A stretch of 64,000 bases of DNA from GCA-2720865 sp047630275 (GCA_047630275.1 JBLHVN010000001.1:186001-250000); one strand, 5' to 3'; positions 24,410 to 32,883 are shown, counted from the first letter of the stretch. Notes: a model not told the origin generated them from the sequence alone. Numbers and translations: made by a program.

Positions 24410-25408
24410 ATGACGGATAAAAAAACAATACTTTCAGGGTCAACAGTTACAGGGAACCTTACTTTAGGAAACTATATAGGGGCCATTAACAATTGGACGA
24501 AGCTTCAAGAACAGTACAATTGCTTTTATATGGTAGCTGATCTTCATGCTTTAACCGTCGCTCAAGACCCAAAAGAATTGCGAGCAAGATCGTTAAGTTT
24601 CTATGCTCAGTACCTAGCTCTTGGTCTGGACCCAGAAAAGAATGTCATCTTTATGCAGTCTCATGTGAGTGAGCATTCAGAGCTAGCTTGGATTCTTAAT
24701 TGCTTTACTCCTATGGGGCATCTTAACCGCATGACTCAGTTTAAAGATAAATCTTCTAATACTAAGAACATCAATGCTGGTCTTTATTCTTATCCAGTTC
24801 TAATGGCCGCGGACATTCTTCTCTATAAAGCAGATGTAGTTCCTGTTGGGGAAGATCAAAAACAGCACTTAGAATTATGCCGAGATATAGTTGATATGTT
24901 TCATCATCGTTATGGAGAAACCTTTGTTGTTCCTGAGCCGCATATTGGTTCAGTTGGCGCGAGAGTTATGGCCCTTCAAGATCCAACGAAAAAGATGAGT
25001 AAGTCTGATGATAACCCTAAGAACTATGTTTCTATTATTGATGATCCAAAGGTTATTCAAAAGAAGCTGAAGGGCGCGGTTACCGATTCAGGGGATGTGA
25101 TTTCTTATGATGAAAAAAAACCAGGCATCGCCAACTTAATGACTATCTATTCTGTTCTATCCGGAATGAGTTATGAGCAGATCGAAAAAGAATTTGAAGG
25201 GAAGATGTATGGTCATCTTAAGGTTGGTTTAGCCGATCTTGTTTGCGATACGCTAAAACCAGTTCATGAAAAGTACGCCGATCTTATGAAGAATGAGGAT
25301 TACCTGAACGATTTACTTAAGAAAGGGGCACTTGCAGCTAAGACCCGTGCTGGAGCCACTCTTAAGGAAGTCTACGATAAGATAGGATTAGTCCCTCGCG
25401 GATTTTGA
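24410..25408 (+). CDS. trpS: Tryptophanyl-tRNA synthetase
   Basis: 332 residues, the usual bacterial length. It charges tRNA-Trp in the cytoplasm. Class I signature motifs are present: SGSTVTGNLTLGNYIGA at residues ~7-23 (HIGH-equivalent T-x-x-x-GNY-x-G) and PTKKMSKSDDN (~residues 193-203, KMSKS loop). DLHALTV and YPVLMAADILLY are family-specific active-site segments. The ATG follows the tRNA terminator by about 20 bases and no clear Shine-Dalgarno is visible. Downstream is an Lrp-type regulator. Confidence 0.97.
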   Translation: MTDKKTILSGSTVTGNLTLGNYIGAINNWTKLQEQYNCFYMVADLHALTVAQDPKELRARSLSFYAQYLALGLDPEKNVIFMQSHVSEHSELAWILNCFTPMGHLNRMTQFKDKSSNTKNINAGLYSYPVLMAADILLYKADVVPVGEDQKQHLELCRDIVDMFHHRYGETFVVPEPHIGSVGARVMALQDPTKKMSKSDDNPKNYVSIIDDPKVIQKKLKGAVTDSGDVISYDEKKPGIANLMTIYSVLSGMSYEQIEKEFEGKMYGHLKVGLADLVCDTLKPVHEKYADLMKNEDYLNDLLKKGALAAKTRAGATLKEVYDKIGLVPRGF

Positions 25409-25477
25409 TATTCCAATAAAAATACCGATAAACTATTAAATATGTATTAAAATCTTAATTAGATTGAGGGGATAATA

Positions 25478-25963
25478 ATGTCTAAGAACGATAAGATAGA
25501 GAACTTTCAATTAGATGATGTTGATCGCAAGATCCTGAACTACCTTATTGAGGACTCAAGGATTTCATTCCAAGAGATTGCCAGAGACTTGATCATCTCC
25601 GGAGGAACCGTTCATGTTCGAGTTAATAAGATGAAAGAGGCGGGGATTATCACAGGCTCTAAAGTCACCGTGGATCATTCAAAACTTGGTCTTGAAGTCT
25701 TTGCCTTTGTTGGAATAAACCTGAGAAGCGCAGGAGATTATAAGAGCGTTTTAGGTAAACTTGAGGTTCTCCCTGAGATTATAGAGGTCCACTATACGAC
25801 CGGAAATTATAGTATGTTTGTAAAAATCCTTGCAAAAAATACCAAGGAGCTTCATCTTTTTCTTATAGAAAAACTTCAGGCAATCCCTGAGATTCAATCA
25901 ACAGAAACTTTGATCTCTCTTGATAATCCAATCATGAGAGATTGTGAGATTCCTAAGATATAG
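25478..25963 (+). CDS. Lrp/AsnC-family transcriptional regulator
   Basis: 161 residues, the normal family size. The N-terminal winged helix-turn-helix reads LDDVDRKILNYLIEDSRISF and IARDLIISGGTVHVRVNKM (residues ~9-60). The C-terminal RAM domain, which binds amino acids and builds octamers, is seen as VFAFVGINLRSAGDY, VHYTTGNYSMFVKIL and IPEIQSTETLISL. Such proteins usually control amino-acid metabolism. It is followed nine bases later by an acyltransferase-like gene, so the two likely form an operon; the effector is unknown. Confidence 0.92.
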   Translation: MSKNDKIENFQLDDVDRKILNYLIEDSRISFQEIARDLIISGGTVHVRVNKMKEAGIITGSKVTVDHSKLGLEVFAFVGINLRSAGDYKSVLGKLEVLPEIIEVHYTTGNYSMFVKILAKNTKELHLFLIEKLQAIPEIQSTETLISLDNPIMRDCEIPKI

Positions 25964-25972
25964 AAGGTTCAC

Positions 25973-26815
25973 GTGGGTAAGGTAAAATTAAAGAAAGTCG
26001 TTGATGTCTCTCCCTTTCGAAAGGTCGCCATGGGAACATGGAAAACGGCCAAAGATCCTTCAGTCTATGGTCTCGTTGAAATTGATATGCAAAAGACCCT
26101 TGAACTATTGCCTGCTTACTCAGAGAAACATGGAGTCAAGATTACTCCTGCTCACTTAGTTGGGAAGGCCATTTCCTATTGCATGACCAGAAGGCCTGAG
26201 ATCAATGCCATGATTAGGGGGAGCCGAATCTATCTTAGAGAAAATGTTGCCTTGTTTTATCAAGTGAATATTCCAGGAGATGGAGAAGATAAGGTAAAAA
26301 AGGCCACTCTAAGTGGAGCCGTTTTACACGAAGCTGAAAAGCTTGAAACATCAGGAATAGCTAAGGCCTTAAAAGATAAAGCTTCAAAGATCCGAACGGG
26401 AAAAGATATTGAAATGAAAAAGAATATGGATGTCTTTAAGATCTTACCTTGGTGGTTTGTAAGGTACTACTTAGATATCGCTTCGTTTTTAATGTATGGC
26501 CTTAATTTGAACCTTAGTTTTCTAGGGATTCCAAAAGATCCTTTTGGTTCTGTGATGATTACTAATATTGGTTCATTAGGAATCGATATTGCTTGGGCTC
26601 CACTTTGCCCTTATACGCGAGTTCCTCTTCTTCTTACAGTAGGAGCAACAACAGAGAAGCCAGTGGCAGTAGATGGAAAGGTTGAGGTGAGACCTATTCT
26701 TCCGATTGCTGTTACTTTTGATCACCGCCTTATCGATGGAGTTCACGCAGCTAATATGGCAAAAGACTTTAAGAAATGCTTTTCTGAACCAGAAAAATAC
26801 CTCTTGAATGACTAG
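25973..26815 (+). CDS. Stand-alone 2-oxoacid dehydrogenase acyltransferase (E2) catalytic-domain protein
   Basis: 280 residues starting with GTG; AGAAGG lies four to five bases upstream. The protein is a chloramphenicol-acetyltransferase-like fold matching the E2 catalytic domain: PFRKVAMGTWKTAKDPS at the start, SVMITNIGSLGIDIAWAPL, and the catalytic TFDHRLIDGVHAANM (His and Asp of H-R-x-x-D-G). The lipoyl and E1/E3-binding domains of normal E2 subunits are absent, and the region around residues 155-180 (WWFVRYYLDIASFLMYG) is an unusual hydrophobic insert. An acyl-CoA-dependent transferase role is inferred; the substrate is unknown. Follows an Lrp-type regulator. Confidence 0.8.
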   Translation: MGKVKLKKVVDVSPFRKVAMGTWKTAKDPSVYGLVEIDMQKTLELLPAYSEKHGVKITPAHLVGKAISYCMTRRPEINAMIRGSRIYLRENVALFYQVNIPGDGEDKVKKATLSGAVLHEAEKLETSGIAKALKDKASKIRTGKDIEMKKNMDVFKILPWWFVRYYLDIASFLMYGLNLNLSFLGIPKDPFGSVMITNIGSLGIDIAWAPLCPYTRVPLLLTVGATTEKPVAVDGKVEVRPILPIAVTFDHRLIDGVHAANMAKDFKKCFSEPEKYLLND

Positions 26816-26832
26816 GTGCGTGAGTCTTTTTT
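26810..26832 (+). terminator. Weak candidate terminator after the E2-like gene
   Basis: GACT, nine bases, AGTC and six T overlap the stop codon of the E2-like gene. The stem is only four pairs, so this is a low-confidence call. Confidence 0.3.
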
Positions 26833-26959
26833 ACAAAAGTGAATTCTTTAAAATCAATAACTAGACGCGGCGCAAATGCATAGTTTTAGAATCCTTGTTG
26901 ATCTGTCACAATAATGGGTAAGTTTACACTCAAGTATAGAAAACTATAGGGATTTGCTT

Positions 26960-28642
26960 ATGAAAGCCGTCATTATCTTGCTTATTACTTTTTTCTCAAC
27001 CTCAGTCTTTAGTGGGGAAAATCCTTATCTTCTCTTTAGGGATATCGATAAAGACCTTTCGACCTTGAACCTAAGTTCAAATAAAGATTTAAGCCAAGAT
27101 CAAGTTTTAGAGAATACCTACGAGTCTTATCAAAAGATCAAAGCTCTTCAGAACCGACTTAGAGCTTTTTCGAATGAGTTAAACACAGACATTATTGACC
27201 GGGTAAATAGAGATATAGCTATCATCGGACAAGATCTAACAATTATGCATAAGTCGGTTAAATACTTTCTTCATTTAAATAGCCGCTTATTGGCCCTGTC
27301 TGCACCTATCACTCCGAATGAAATTGATGACCTAGATGAGGCTTTAATTACAACTGATGAAATTGAAAGTAGAAAAAATATCTTATGGTTCGCAATTCAA
27401 TTAAGCGTTCTCGATGATTACCTTCTTGGTTATAGAAATTGGATGAAGAATCAAAAGTTTAGAAGGATTGTTAATGCCGAGGACAGCTCTTATAAGATTA
27501 AGAAAAAAGAGCTTAGAAAATATATTCAATCACTCTTAAGTAAGAAGCATCAAAAGATGCTTAATAGAGCCTCAAAAGGCTTTGATAACTTTCCCACTTG
27601 GAGAAATCGTCATAGAACAAGAAACTCTCTCTTTGCTAAGATTGAAAGCGAGATAACAAAGTTAAATTCTAAAAATTTTGTTTCTTCAAAAGATCCTGCA
27701 AGAAACCTTCGATCTGAACTTCGTAAGGCCTATCGAAAAGATGGGTTTAAGAACTTTCTTACCTTTAGCCTTCATCACATCTCTGGCTTTGTTGGAAATA
27801 TCGCCGGGGCCATAAAGTGGAGAAAGGGTTGGCTTTATAATCGAGAAGAAGTGAATAACGAGATCTACGCTCACCTAGAGCCTCTTGATATGATCACAGA
27901 GAAAACTCCTTTTATCCTAACTGATACACTGATCCCTGGTCACTTTGGTCATAATGCTATTTGGTTAGGAACTAAAGAGCAGTTAATCGCCTATGGTTTG
28001 TGGAATCACCCAAAGATAAAACCCGTTCAGCATATGATTGAAAAAGGCTATTCAATCATCGAATCAGATAGAACTGATACTCATTTAAGAAAGCTTGAAG
28101 ACTTTATGAAGGTAGATGAGTTTGCCATCATGAGAAATAAGAATATCTTTTCAAAAAATAAAGATGATGTTGATAAGATCTATGATGTTGCTTTAAGACA
28201 ATTAGGAAAGACTTATGACTTTAACTTTGATGTGGAGACCACTGATAAGTTAGTCTGTTCTGAACTTCTTTATCAATCCTTTGGGCATGTGGCCTGGCCA
28301 ACTGAGAAGTATGTTGGAAGGACAACAATCTCTCCTGATAACGTAGGTGAGCTACTTCTTTATGGTAAGAGCCCTAATGAACTAGTTTATTATATTGCTG
28401 CTTATAAAAAAGGTGATCTTCTTAGAAAAGATTTAAAGAATATGGGAACAGATATGGGCTATAGGCTGAATGCTGAAAGATCGACCCCAAAGCTTCCTTA
28501 CTTTGAAAAACCATCTAAGAAATGCCGTAAACTTCTTAAGGGCGATAAATTCTGGAGAAGCTGCCAAAAGGTATGGACTCACAATATTTACACCGCTCCA
28601 GAACCTCGGAACTTCCCAGATCTCGGTGAATTAGAGCTCTAA
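26960..28642 (+). CDS. Secreted protein with a permuted NlpC/P60 (YiiX/YebB-like) domain
   Basis: 560 residues from ATG 26960, preferred to TTG 26954 because AGGGA lies about eight bases before it. Signal peptide MKAVIILLITFFSTSVFSGE. The first ~290 residues are helical and unassigned. From ~residue 305 a permuted papain-like NlpC/P60 domain is visible: LIPGHFGHNAIWLG with the catalytic His (His331, or His328), and DKLVCSELLYQSFGHV with Cys433. In circularly permuted members the His precedes the Cys, as here. Related proteins cleave peptides, amides or lipids in the envelope; the substrate here is not known. No operon partner within 160 bases. Confidence 0.8.
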   Translation: MKAVIILLITFFSTSVFSGENPYLLFRDIDKDLSTLNLSSNKDLSQDQVLENTYESYQKIKALQNRLRAFSNELNTDIIDRVNRDIAIIGQDLTIMHKSVKYFLHLNSRLLALSAPITPNEIDDLDEALITTDEIESRKNILWFAIQLSVLDDYLLGYRNWMKNQKFRRIVNAEDSSYKIKKKELRKYIQSLLSKKHQKMLNRASKGFDNFPTWRNRHRTRNSLFAKIESEITKLNSKNFVSSKDPARNLRSELRKAYRKDGFKNFLTFSLHHISGFVGNIAGAIKWRKGWLYNREEVNNEIYAHLEPLDMITEKTPFILTDTLIPGHFGHNAIWLGTKEQLIAYGLWNHPKIKPVQHMIEKGYSIIESDRTDTHLRKLEDFMKVDEFAIMRNKNIFSKNKDDVDKIYDVALRQLGKTYDFNFDVETTDKLVCSELLYQSFGHVAWPTEKYVGRTTISPDNVGELLLYGKSPNELVYYIAAYKKGDLLRKDLKNMGTDMGYRLNAERSTPKLPYFEKPSKKCRKLLKGDKFWRSCQKVWTHNIYTAPEPRNFPDLGELEL

Positions 28643-28651
28643 CTCGTAATA

Positions 28652-28688
28652 TGGCCCAGCTTGTTTAACACTTTGGGCCAATCTTTTC
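28652..28688 (+). terminator. Candidate intrinsic terminator of the permuted NlpC/P60 gene
   Basis: TGGCCCA (28652-28658) and TGGGCCA (28674-28680) make a perfect 7-bp stem with a 15-base loop, followed by ATCTTTTCTC. The T-run is imperfect. Confidence 0.5.
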
Positions 28689-28746
28689 TCATTAAAACCT
28701 AACCAATTCCTAACCCTAACTCACCGAATTCATACTGTACTTCCTA

Positions 28747-28770
28747 AAGAGTTTGACATATCAAACTCTT
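28747..28770. promoter_or_regulatory. 10-bp perfect inverted repeat upstream of the 28804 gene
   Basis: AAGAGTTTGA and TCAAACTCTT flank a four-base centre (CATA). The left arm and centre contain TTGACA, a perfect -35 hexamer, so the palindrome could be an operator overlapping a promoter, or a hairpin in the leader. It lies 33 bases before the ATG at 28804. Confidence 0.5.
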
Positions 28771-28803
28771 GGTAGGATGTTCAATCCAAATCAGGAGAGA
28801 CTT

Positions 28804-29133
28804 ATGAACACACTAAAAACAATTTTTTTAGCTTCGCTAGTGTCGGCTAATCTTTTTGCCGCAGACATTCCGGTTATTGGAGTAGATGCAAAAGGAAATG
28901 CCACTGAAGAAGCAGTCAGTGACTTAGAATTTAGCGGCTTTATGAAAAAAGCGGCAACAGCATCTAGAGAGATGATTCAGGAAGATCCAGGCCTTAAAGC
29001 AACGGATCAAGCAGGATTAAAGCTTCAGCAGGTTGATATTGGAATGGGCTTCAAGGCCGAGGTTGGTCTTGGAGATACAGTTAAGGCGAGTGTTGAGCCA
29101 ACAATTACATTTCATTTTAAGAGGGGGAACTAA
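28804..29133 (+). CDS. Small secreted protein of unknown function
   Basis: 109 residues from ATG 28804, which has AGGAG seven bases upstream; an in-frame ATG further up would put a non-signal extension ahead of the signal peptide. The signal peptide MNTLKTIFLASLVSANLFAA is cut near residue 20. The mature part is short and acidic, ending in a beta-strand-like segment VDIGMGFKAEVGLGDTVKAS. It is translationally coupled to the following gene by an overlap of its stop and the next start (TAATG). Not recognised. Confidence 0.75.
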   Translation: MNTLKTIFLASLVSANLFAADIPVIGVDAKGNATEEAVSDLEFSGFMKKAATASREMIQEDPGLKATDQAGLKLQQVDIGMGFKAEVGLGDTVKASVEPTITFHFKRGN

Positions 29134-30482
29134 TGAAAGAGTTAGTTTTAATGATGACTTTGTTGATAGGTCTTAACGCCGAAGCAAGTCTTCCTTCGCA
29201 TTGGTATGAGTTAGAAGGAACTCAAAAGTCTTTAGGAGACGAAAGGGAGCTTCAAGGTACTCTCGATGCTATAACAAGCACGCAAACAGAAGTACTAGAG
29301 CAAGAAGATAATAATAATAAGCTAAATGGATATAAGTTCTCAGGGATCAAGACTGTCCTTGCTTTAGGCTTATCAGGAAAGATTGGTCTTAAGTCGTGGG
29401 GAGGCTCTAAAGCAGTTGAACTTAACTGGGCCAGAAAGAATAGTTCAAAAGATATCTCTGAAGAGGACCAGAATATAATCTCATTAAAAGGCGATCTTTC
29501 CGATAGTGACTGGAGCAAAGTCTTAACCGAAGTTTCTGAAAACTTTGAAAATGAAGGACTTATTGAAGGAAGTGCTGGGTTTACAAAGCACTTAGAAAAA
29601 GAAACAGCTGTTTTTAGAGAGCTGATAAAAGGCGCTAACGAGGTCAATCATAAGAAGTTTAAAACTTCCAAGCTAAGACTAGATCTTAACTTTGGTTTTA
29701 GTCATTCAGTGACAGGTTTCTTTGTAAAAGCGGGAGGAGACCTTAGGCTTCGCTTTGAATGGGCTCCGGTTCCTGGAGCTACTAAAATAAATAAAGGAAT
29801 TCCTTCGAAAACTCAGAAACAAATGAAAGAGCTTCTTGAAAAAATGGGTCCTCTATTAGTTGATGCAATGGACGAAGAATATTCAACTAATAAATCAAAC
29901 TTTCACGATAAGTATAAGTTAAAAGAATTTAAGCTTGCGGTTTCTACCTCTATCGAGGGAGACCTTGGTTTTACAAAAGGATCTCAGGGTATTGCCGCTC
30001 ATGTTTATTTTAAACCAGTTGCTCATAAAGAAAGTGCAGAAAAGGATGATGGAAGTATTAATTTTATCTCAGAGTCTGAAGAGAAGATTTGGCCTTTTAA
30101 GAAAAAGAAAGTGGTTAAGCTTTCAAAAAGGAAGATTAAAAAAGGAATCAAGAAGGCCATCCGCTTTGGACATTACTTTGGTGAGAAGATTAAGGATAAG
30201 AAAGGATCTAACTGGGGAGTTAAAGTTCTTAAGACGAGTTACACTTTTTCATTAAAAGGAAAAGCAGGTGTTGTAACAATTAAAGGTGCACCTACAGTTG
30301 AGATTGCCTATGTGAATACAGAGTTTAATAAGGCTACTAAAAGTATTGATAAAGGACTTTTTAATCAAGACTGGGGATTAACTACTCTTCGAGTTAGAAC
30401 TAGGTTCAAAGGTGGAGTAGAAGTTCCTTGGTTAGCTAAATTTGAACTTAAGCCATTTGTTGAAACCATCTATAAGAAATAA
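29133..30482 (+). CDS. Secreted protein of unknown function, coupled to the small secreted protein upstream
   Basis: 449 residues. The ATG overlaps the upstream stop and GAGGGGG precedes it. A signal peptide (MKELVLMMTLLIGLNAEA) is followed by an acidic region and then stretches with alternating hydrophobic residues such as VLALGLSGKIGLKSW and LRLDLNFGFSHSVTGFFV, separated by charged helical parts; the C-terminal ~100 residues are strongly basic with KKKVVKLSKRKIKKGIKKA. A beta-rich envelope protein is possible, but it lacks a clear terminal barrel strand. No family is recognised. The pair probably acts together. Confidence 0.7.
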   Translation: MKELVLMMTLLIGLNAEASLPSHWYELEGTQKSLGDERELQGTLDAITSTQTEVLEQEDNNNKLNGYKFSGIKTVLALGLSGKIGLKSWGGSKAVELNWARKNSSKDISEEDQNIISLKGDLSDSDWSKVLTEVSENFENEGLIEGSAGFTKHLEKETAVFRELIKGANEVNHKKFKTSKLRLDLNFGFSHSVTGFFVKAGGDLRLRFEWAPVPGATKINKGIPSKTQKQMKELLEKMGPLLVDAMDEEYSTNKSNFHDKYKLKEFKLAVSTSIEGDLGFTKGSQGIAAHVYFKPVAHKESAEKDDGSINFISESEEKIWPFKKKKVVKLSKRKIKKGIKKAIRFGHYFGEKIKDKKGSNWGVKVLKTSYTFSLKGKAGVVTIKGAPTVEIAYVNTEFNKATKSIDKGLFNQDWGLTTLRVRTRFKGGVEVPWLAKFELKPFVETIYKK

Positions 30483-30491
30483 TACCATCAA

Positions 30492-30526
30492 AATGGGTAT
30501 CACTATTTATGATAGGGGTGCCCATC
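30492..30526. repeat. Imperfect inverted repeat at the convergent 3' ends of the 29133 and rlmH genes
   Basis: ATGGGTATC and GGTGCCCAT can pair over about nine positions with G-U pairs. The stem overlaps the end of rlmH. No convincing T-run follows on either strand, so a bidirectional terminator is only possible. Confidence 0.35.
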
Positions 30527-30952
30527 ATTTATTGTCATAGCGCGGTAGATTTGCTCAACAAATAATAAGCGGGCAATCTTGTGGGGATAAGTTAGCTGCC
30601 CTAGAGATATACACTCATTGGCCCTTTCTTGAATGGGTTGTCCATGACCTGAAGCCCCTCCAATAACAAAGAAAACATTTGAATGATTTTCTAAGTTTGA
30701 ATAAAGCCAACTTGAGAAAGATGGAGAGTCAAACTGTCTGCCTTTTTCCGCTAATAAAACAATATGGCCCTTTCCAATTGAATCGATCTTCTTGATAACC
30801 TCAAGAGCCTCTTCCTCGAGCCTCTCTTCACAAGATTTAACTTCATGAATTTGTAAGGAAGGATTCTTTACTCTTTTTAAGTAGTCAGACTCAAGGCTCT
30901 CTAAATTCTTATCCTTGAGTTTTCCGACTACGATGAGATGAATTGACTTCAT
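30503..30952 (-). CDS. rlmH: 23S rRNA (pseudouridine1915-N3)-methyltransferase RlmH
   Basis: 149 residues, matching the family length. This SPOUT-class enzyme methylates pseudouridine 1915 in helix 69 of 23S rRNA on the 70S ribosome. Seen are IHLIVVGKLKDK at the start, LLAEKGRQFDSPSFS, the AdoMet-knot segment FVIGGASGHGQ, and the C-terminal signature LLFVEQIYRAMTINDGHPYHK-type ending (read 30503-30570). It starts directly after rsfS, as the last gene of obg-rsfS-rlmH. Confidence 0.96.
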   Translation of the reverse strand: MKSIHLIVVGKLKDKNLESLESDYLKRVKNPSLQIHEVKSCEERLEEEALEVIKKIDSIGKGHIVLLAEKGRQFDSPSFSSWLYSNLENHSNVFFVIGGASGHGQPIQERANECISLGQLTYPHKIARLLFVEQIYRAMTINDGHPYHK

Positions 30953-31414
30953 TTAGAAAAAAGAACGCCCACCGGATTCGTCATCTGAATCGGCTGGTTC
31001 TTCAAAATAATATTCATTTGGAATCTTTACATGAGGAGCATCGGCCCAAAGCTCGTCTAAGTTATAGTTCGTTCTGGTATTGTCTAAGAAGATATGCACT
31101 ATGATGTCGCCTAGGTCTAAGAGGATCCATTCAGCATCACTAAAGCCTTCTTTAGAAAGGACATTAACGTTATATTGTTTTAACTGTGTACAGATAGTAT
31201 CGGCCATTGATTTGGCTTGGGTCATATTGCTTGCTGAACCCATAATAAAGTAATCAGCGAGAGAGCCTCTTTTTCTAGTATCTAGGACTTTAAGGTTAAG
31301 ACCTTTAAAATTACCCATAATCCAAGCAGCGGCCATAGCCAAGTTCTGAGGGAACTCGAAAGACTTATCATTTATTATTTTTTCAACTTCCGTATTTACG
31401 TATTCAACACTCAT
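30953..31414 (-). CDS. rsfS: Ribosomal silencing factor RsfS
   Basis: 153 residues. RsfS binds ribosomal protein L14 and blocks subunit joining when nutrients are short. The core DUF143/Iojap domain (residues ~20-130) shows LNLKVLDTRKRGSLADYFIM, SASNMTQAKSMADTI, and DAEWILLDLGDIIVHIFLD with the conserved W-x-L-x-D-x-G-x-x-x-V-H motif. A short acidic tail of ~20 residues follows. AGGA precedes the ATG. It sits between obg and rlmH with almost no spacing, an arrangement common in bacteria. Confidence 0.95.
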   Translation of the reverse strand: MSVEYVNTEVEKIINDKSFEFPQNLAMAAAWIMGNFKGLNLKVLDTRKRGSLADYFIMGSASNMTQAKSMADTICTQLKQYNVNVLSKEGFSDAEWILLDLGDIIVHIFLDNTRTNYNLDELWADAPHVKIPNEYYFEEPADSDDESGGRSFF

Positions 31415-31422
31415 TTTTTTTC

Positions 31423-32421
31423 CTATTGTAAACTTTTTAGCATTAAGGCTTTTAGTTCTTCGACATTCCTACCCGTAACTGCAGATAGGGGAAGTACTTT
31501 TTTATCTAATTGGTCTTCAAAGAAATCTACAAACTTCGTAATCTCTTCTTCTGTCATAGCATCTATCTTGGTTAAGCAAACAATCTCTCTTTTATTCAAG
31601 AGATCTTGATTAAACTTTCCAAGTTCATTCCTAATCGTAACGTATTGTTCAAAAGCCTCAAATTCTTCTAGGCACCATGAAACATCAACTAAGTGAACAA
31701 AGGCACTCGTTCTTTCTATATGCTTTAAAAACTTATGTCCTAGCCCTTTCCCGTCAGCAGCATCTTCAATTAATCCAGGGATATCTGCTACGACAAAAGA
31801 AGTCTCTTCTCCCATAGAAACAACACCTAAGTTTGGCTCAAGAGTTGTAAAAGGATAGTCAGCGATCTTTGGTTTTGCAGCTGAAATAGTAGAGATAAGG
31901 GTGGATTTTCCTGCATTTGGCAATCCTACTAAAGCGATGTCAGCAATTAGTTTTAATTCAAGCTCGAGCTCAAAAAAGACACCTGGCTCACCATCTTGAG
32001 CGTACCTAGGGGCCTGGTTTGTAGAGGATTTGAAATTCATATTTCCAAGGCCGCCTCTTCCACCTTCAGCAAGAAGAACCTTTTCTCCGTGCATGGTTAA
32101 GTCGGCTACAACTTGCCCTGTTTCAATATTTCTGATTATTGTTCCAACAGGAACTTTAAGGATGATGTCGTCGCCGTTCTTTCCATTTCTTTGAGAGCCG
32201 GCTCCATTTTCTCCTGATTGTGACTTATAGTTTTTCTTGCCTCTAAAATTGACGAGAGTATTTACGCCATTGTTGGCTTCGACGTAGACGCTTCCGCCAT
32301 CACCACCGTCGCCACCATCTGGGCCGCCAAATTCTATGAATTTTTCACGGCGAAAGCTTACGGAGCCTGGGCCTCCGTTTCCGCTTTGTACTGTTATTTT
32401 TACTTCGTCTATGAAACGCAT
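31423..32421 (-). CDS. obgE: Obg-family GTPase (ObgE/CgtA)
   Basis: 332 residues. Obg is a large-subunit assembly and stress GTPase. The glycine-rich OBG domain covers residues ~1-158 (FIDEVKITVQSGNGGPGSVS, GGPDGGDGGDGGSV, GGRGGLGNMNFKSS). The GTPase domain follows: P-loop GLPNAGKSTLI, switch DYPFTTLEPNLGV, G3 VADIPGLIEDA, and LTKID for G4. The optional C-terminal OCT domain is missing, as in many Gram-negative homologues. First gene of obg-rsfS-rlmH, downstream of the rpmA terminator. Confidence 0.97.
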   Translation of the reverse strand: MRFIDEVKITVQSGNGGPGSVSFRREKFIEFGGPDGGDGGDGGSVYVEANNGVNTLVNFRGKKNYKSQSGENGAGSQRNGKNGDDIILKVPVGTIIRNIETGQVVADLTMHGEKVLLAEGGRGGLGNMNFKSSTNQAPRYAQDGEPGVFFELELELKLIADIALVGLPNAGKSTLISTISAAKPKIADYPFTTLEPNLGVVSMGEETSFVVADIPGLIEDAADGKGLGHKFLKHIERTSAFVHLVDVSWCLEEFEAFEQYVTIRNELGKFNQDLLNKREIVCLTKIDAMTEEEITKFVDFFEDQLDKKVLPLSAVTGRNVEELKALMLKSLQ

Positions 32422-32455
32422 TTATTTCTCTTTTTATTTACCGAAGAAGCTTTAT

Positions 32456-32532
32456 TCGAAGTTCCCTTCGAGGCTGGTCCTAAGCAAATGCTCTCGCATT
32501 AGTATTCGGCATCAATTAGCATCCCGCTAAAT
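32456..32532 (-). promoter_or_regulatory. Structured leader region upstream of obg
   Basis: Two hairpins can be drawn: TCGAAG/CTTCGA with a four-base loop (32456-32471), and TTAGC/GCTAA with a five-base loop (about 32516-32530). Neither has a T-run. They may shape the obg mRNA leader; this is a prediction by eye. Confidence 0.3.
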
Positions 32533-32541
32533 GCTGCCTCC

Positions 32542-32576
32542 AAAAAAAAAGGGGACTCTCTTTCGAGATTCCCCCT
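32542..32576 (-). terminator. Intrinsic terminator of rplU-rpmA
   Basis: On the minus strand GGGGAATCTC, GAAA tetraloop, GAGAGTCCCC and nine T. One mismatch in a ten-pair stem. It separates rplU-rpmA from obg-rsfS-rlmH. Confidence 0.9.
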
Positions 32577-32602
32577 TCCATGGTCTTTATATATTTTTTT
32601 AA

Positions 32603-32857
32603 TTACGCAGGAACTACAGTTACGATTTGTTTTTTCTTATTGTAGTAACCAAACTTCACTTTTCCCTCAGTCATTGCGAAAAGAGTAAAATCATTTCCTG
32701 TTCCAACACCTGGACCAGCGTGAAACTTTGAACCAGCTTGACGAACAATGATGTTCCCAGTGATTACATTTTCACCTGCGTATTTCTTAACTCCGTACAT
32801 ATTTGGGTTCGAGTCTCTTCCGTTACTTGTTGAACCACCAGCTTTCTTATGTGCCAT
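32603..32857 (-). CDS. rpmA: 50S ribosomal protein L27
   Basis: 84 residues, the usual length. L27 reaches the peptidyl-transferase centre with its N-terminus. The conserved start MAHKKAGGSTSNGRDSN is present without the cleaved N-terminal extension seen in Firmicutes. It is followed by VKKYAGENVITGNIIVRQ, GSKFHAGPGVGTGNDFTLFA and KVKFGYYNKKK. It lies 26 bases after rplU and ends at a strong terminator. Confidence 0.97.
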   Translation of the reverse strand: MAHKKAGGSTSNGRDSNPNMYGVKKYAGENVITGNIIVRQAGSKFHAGPGVGTGNDFTLFAMTEGKVKFGYYNKKKQIVTVVPA

Positions 32858-32883
32858 CGTGCACTCCTTCTATTTAATCTAAA

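Noticed and set aside
29252..29647. 131-residue open frame opposite the 29133 secreted-protein gene
   Set aside because: Antisense shadow without a ribosome site; the sense gene has a signal peptide and is coupled to its neighbour.
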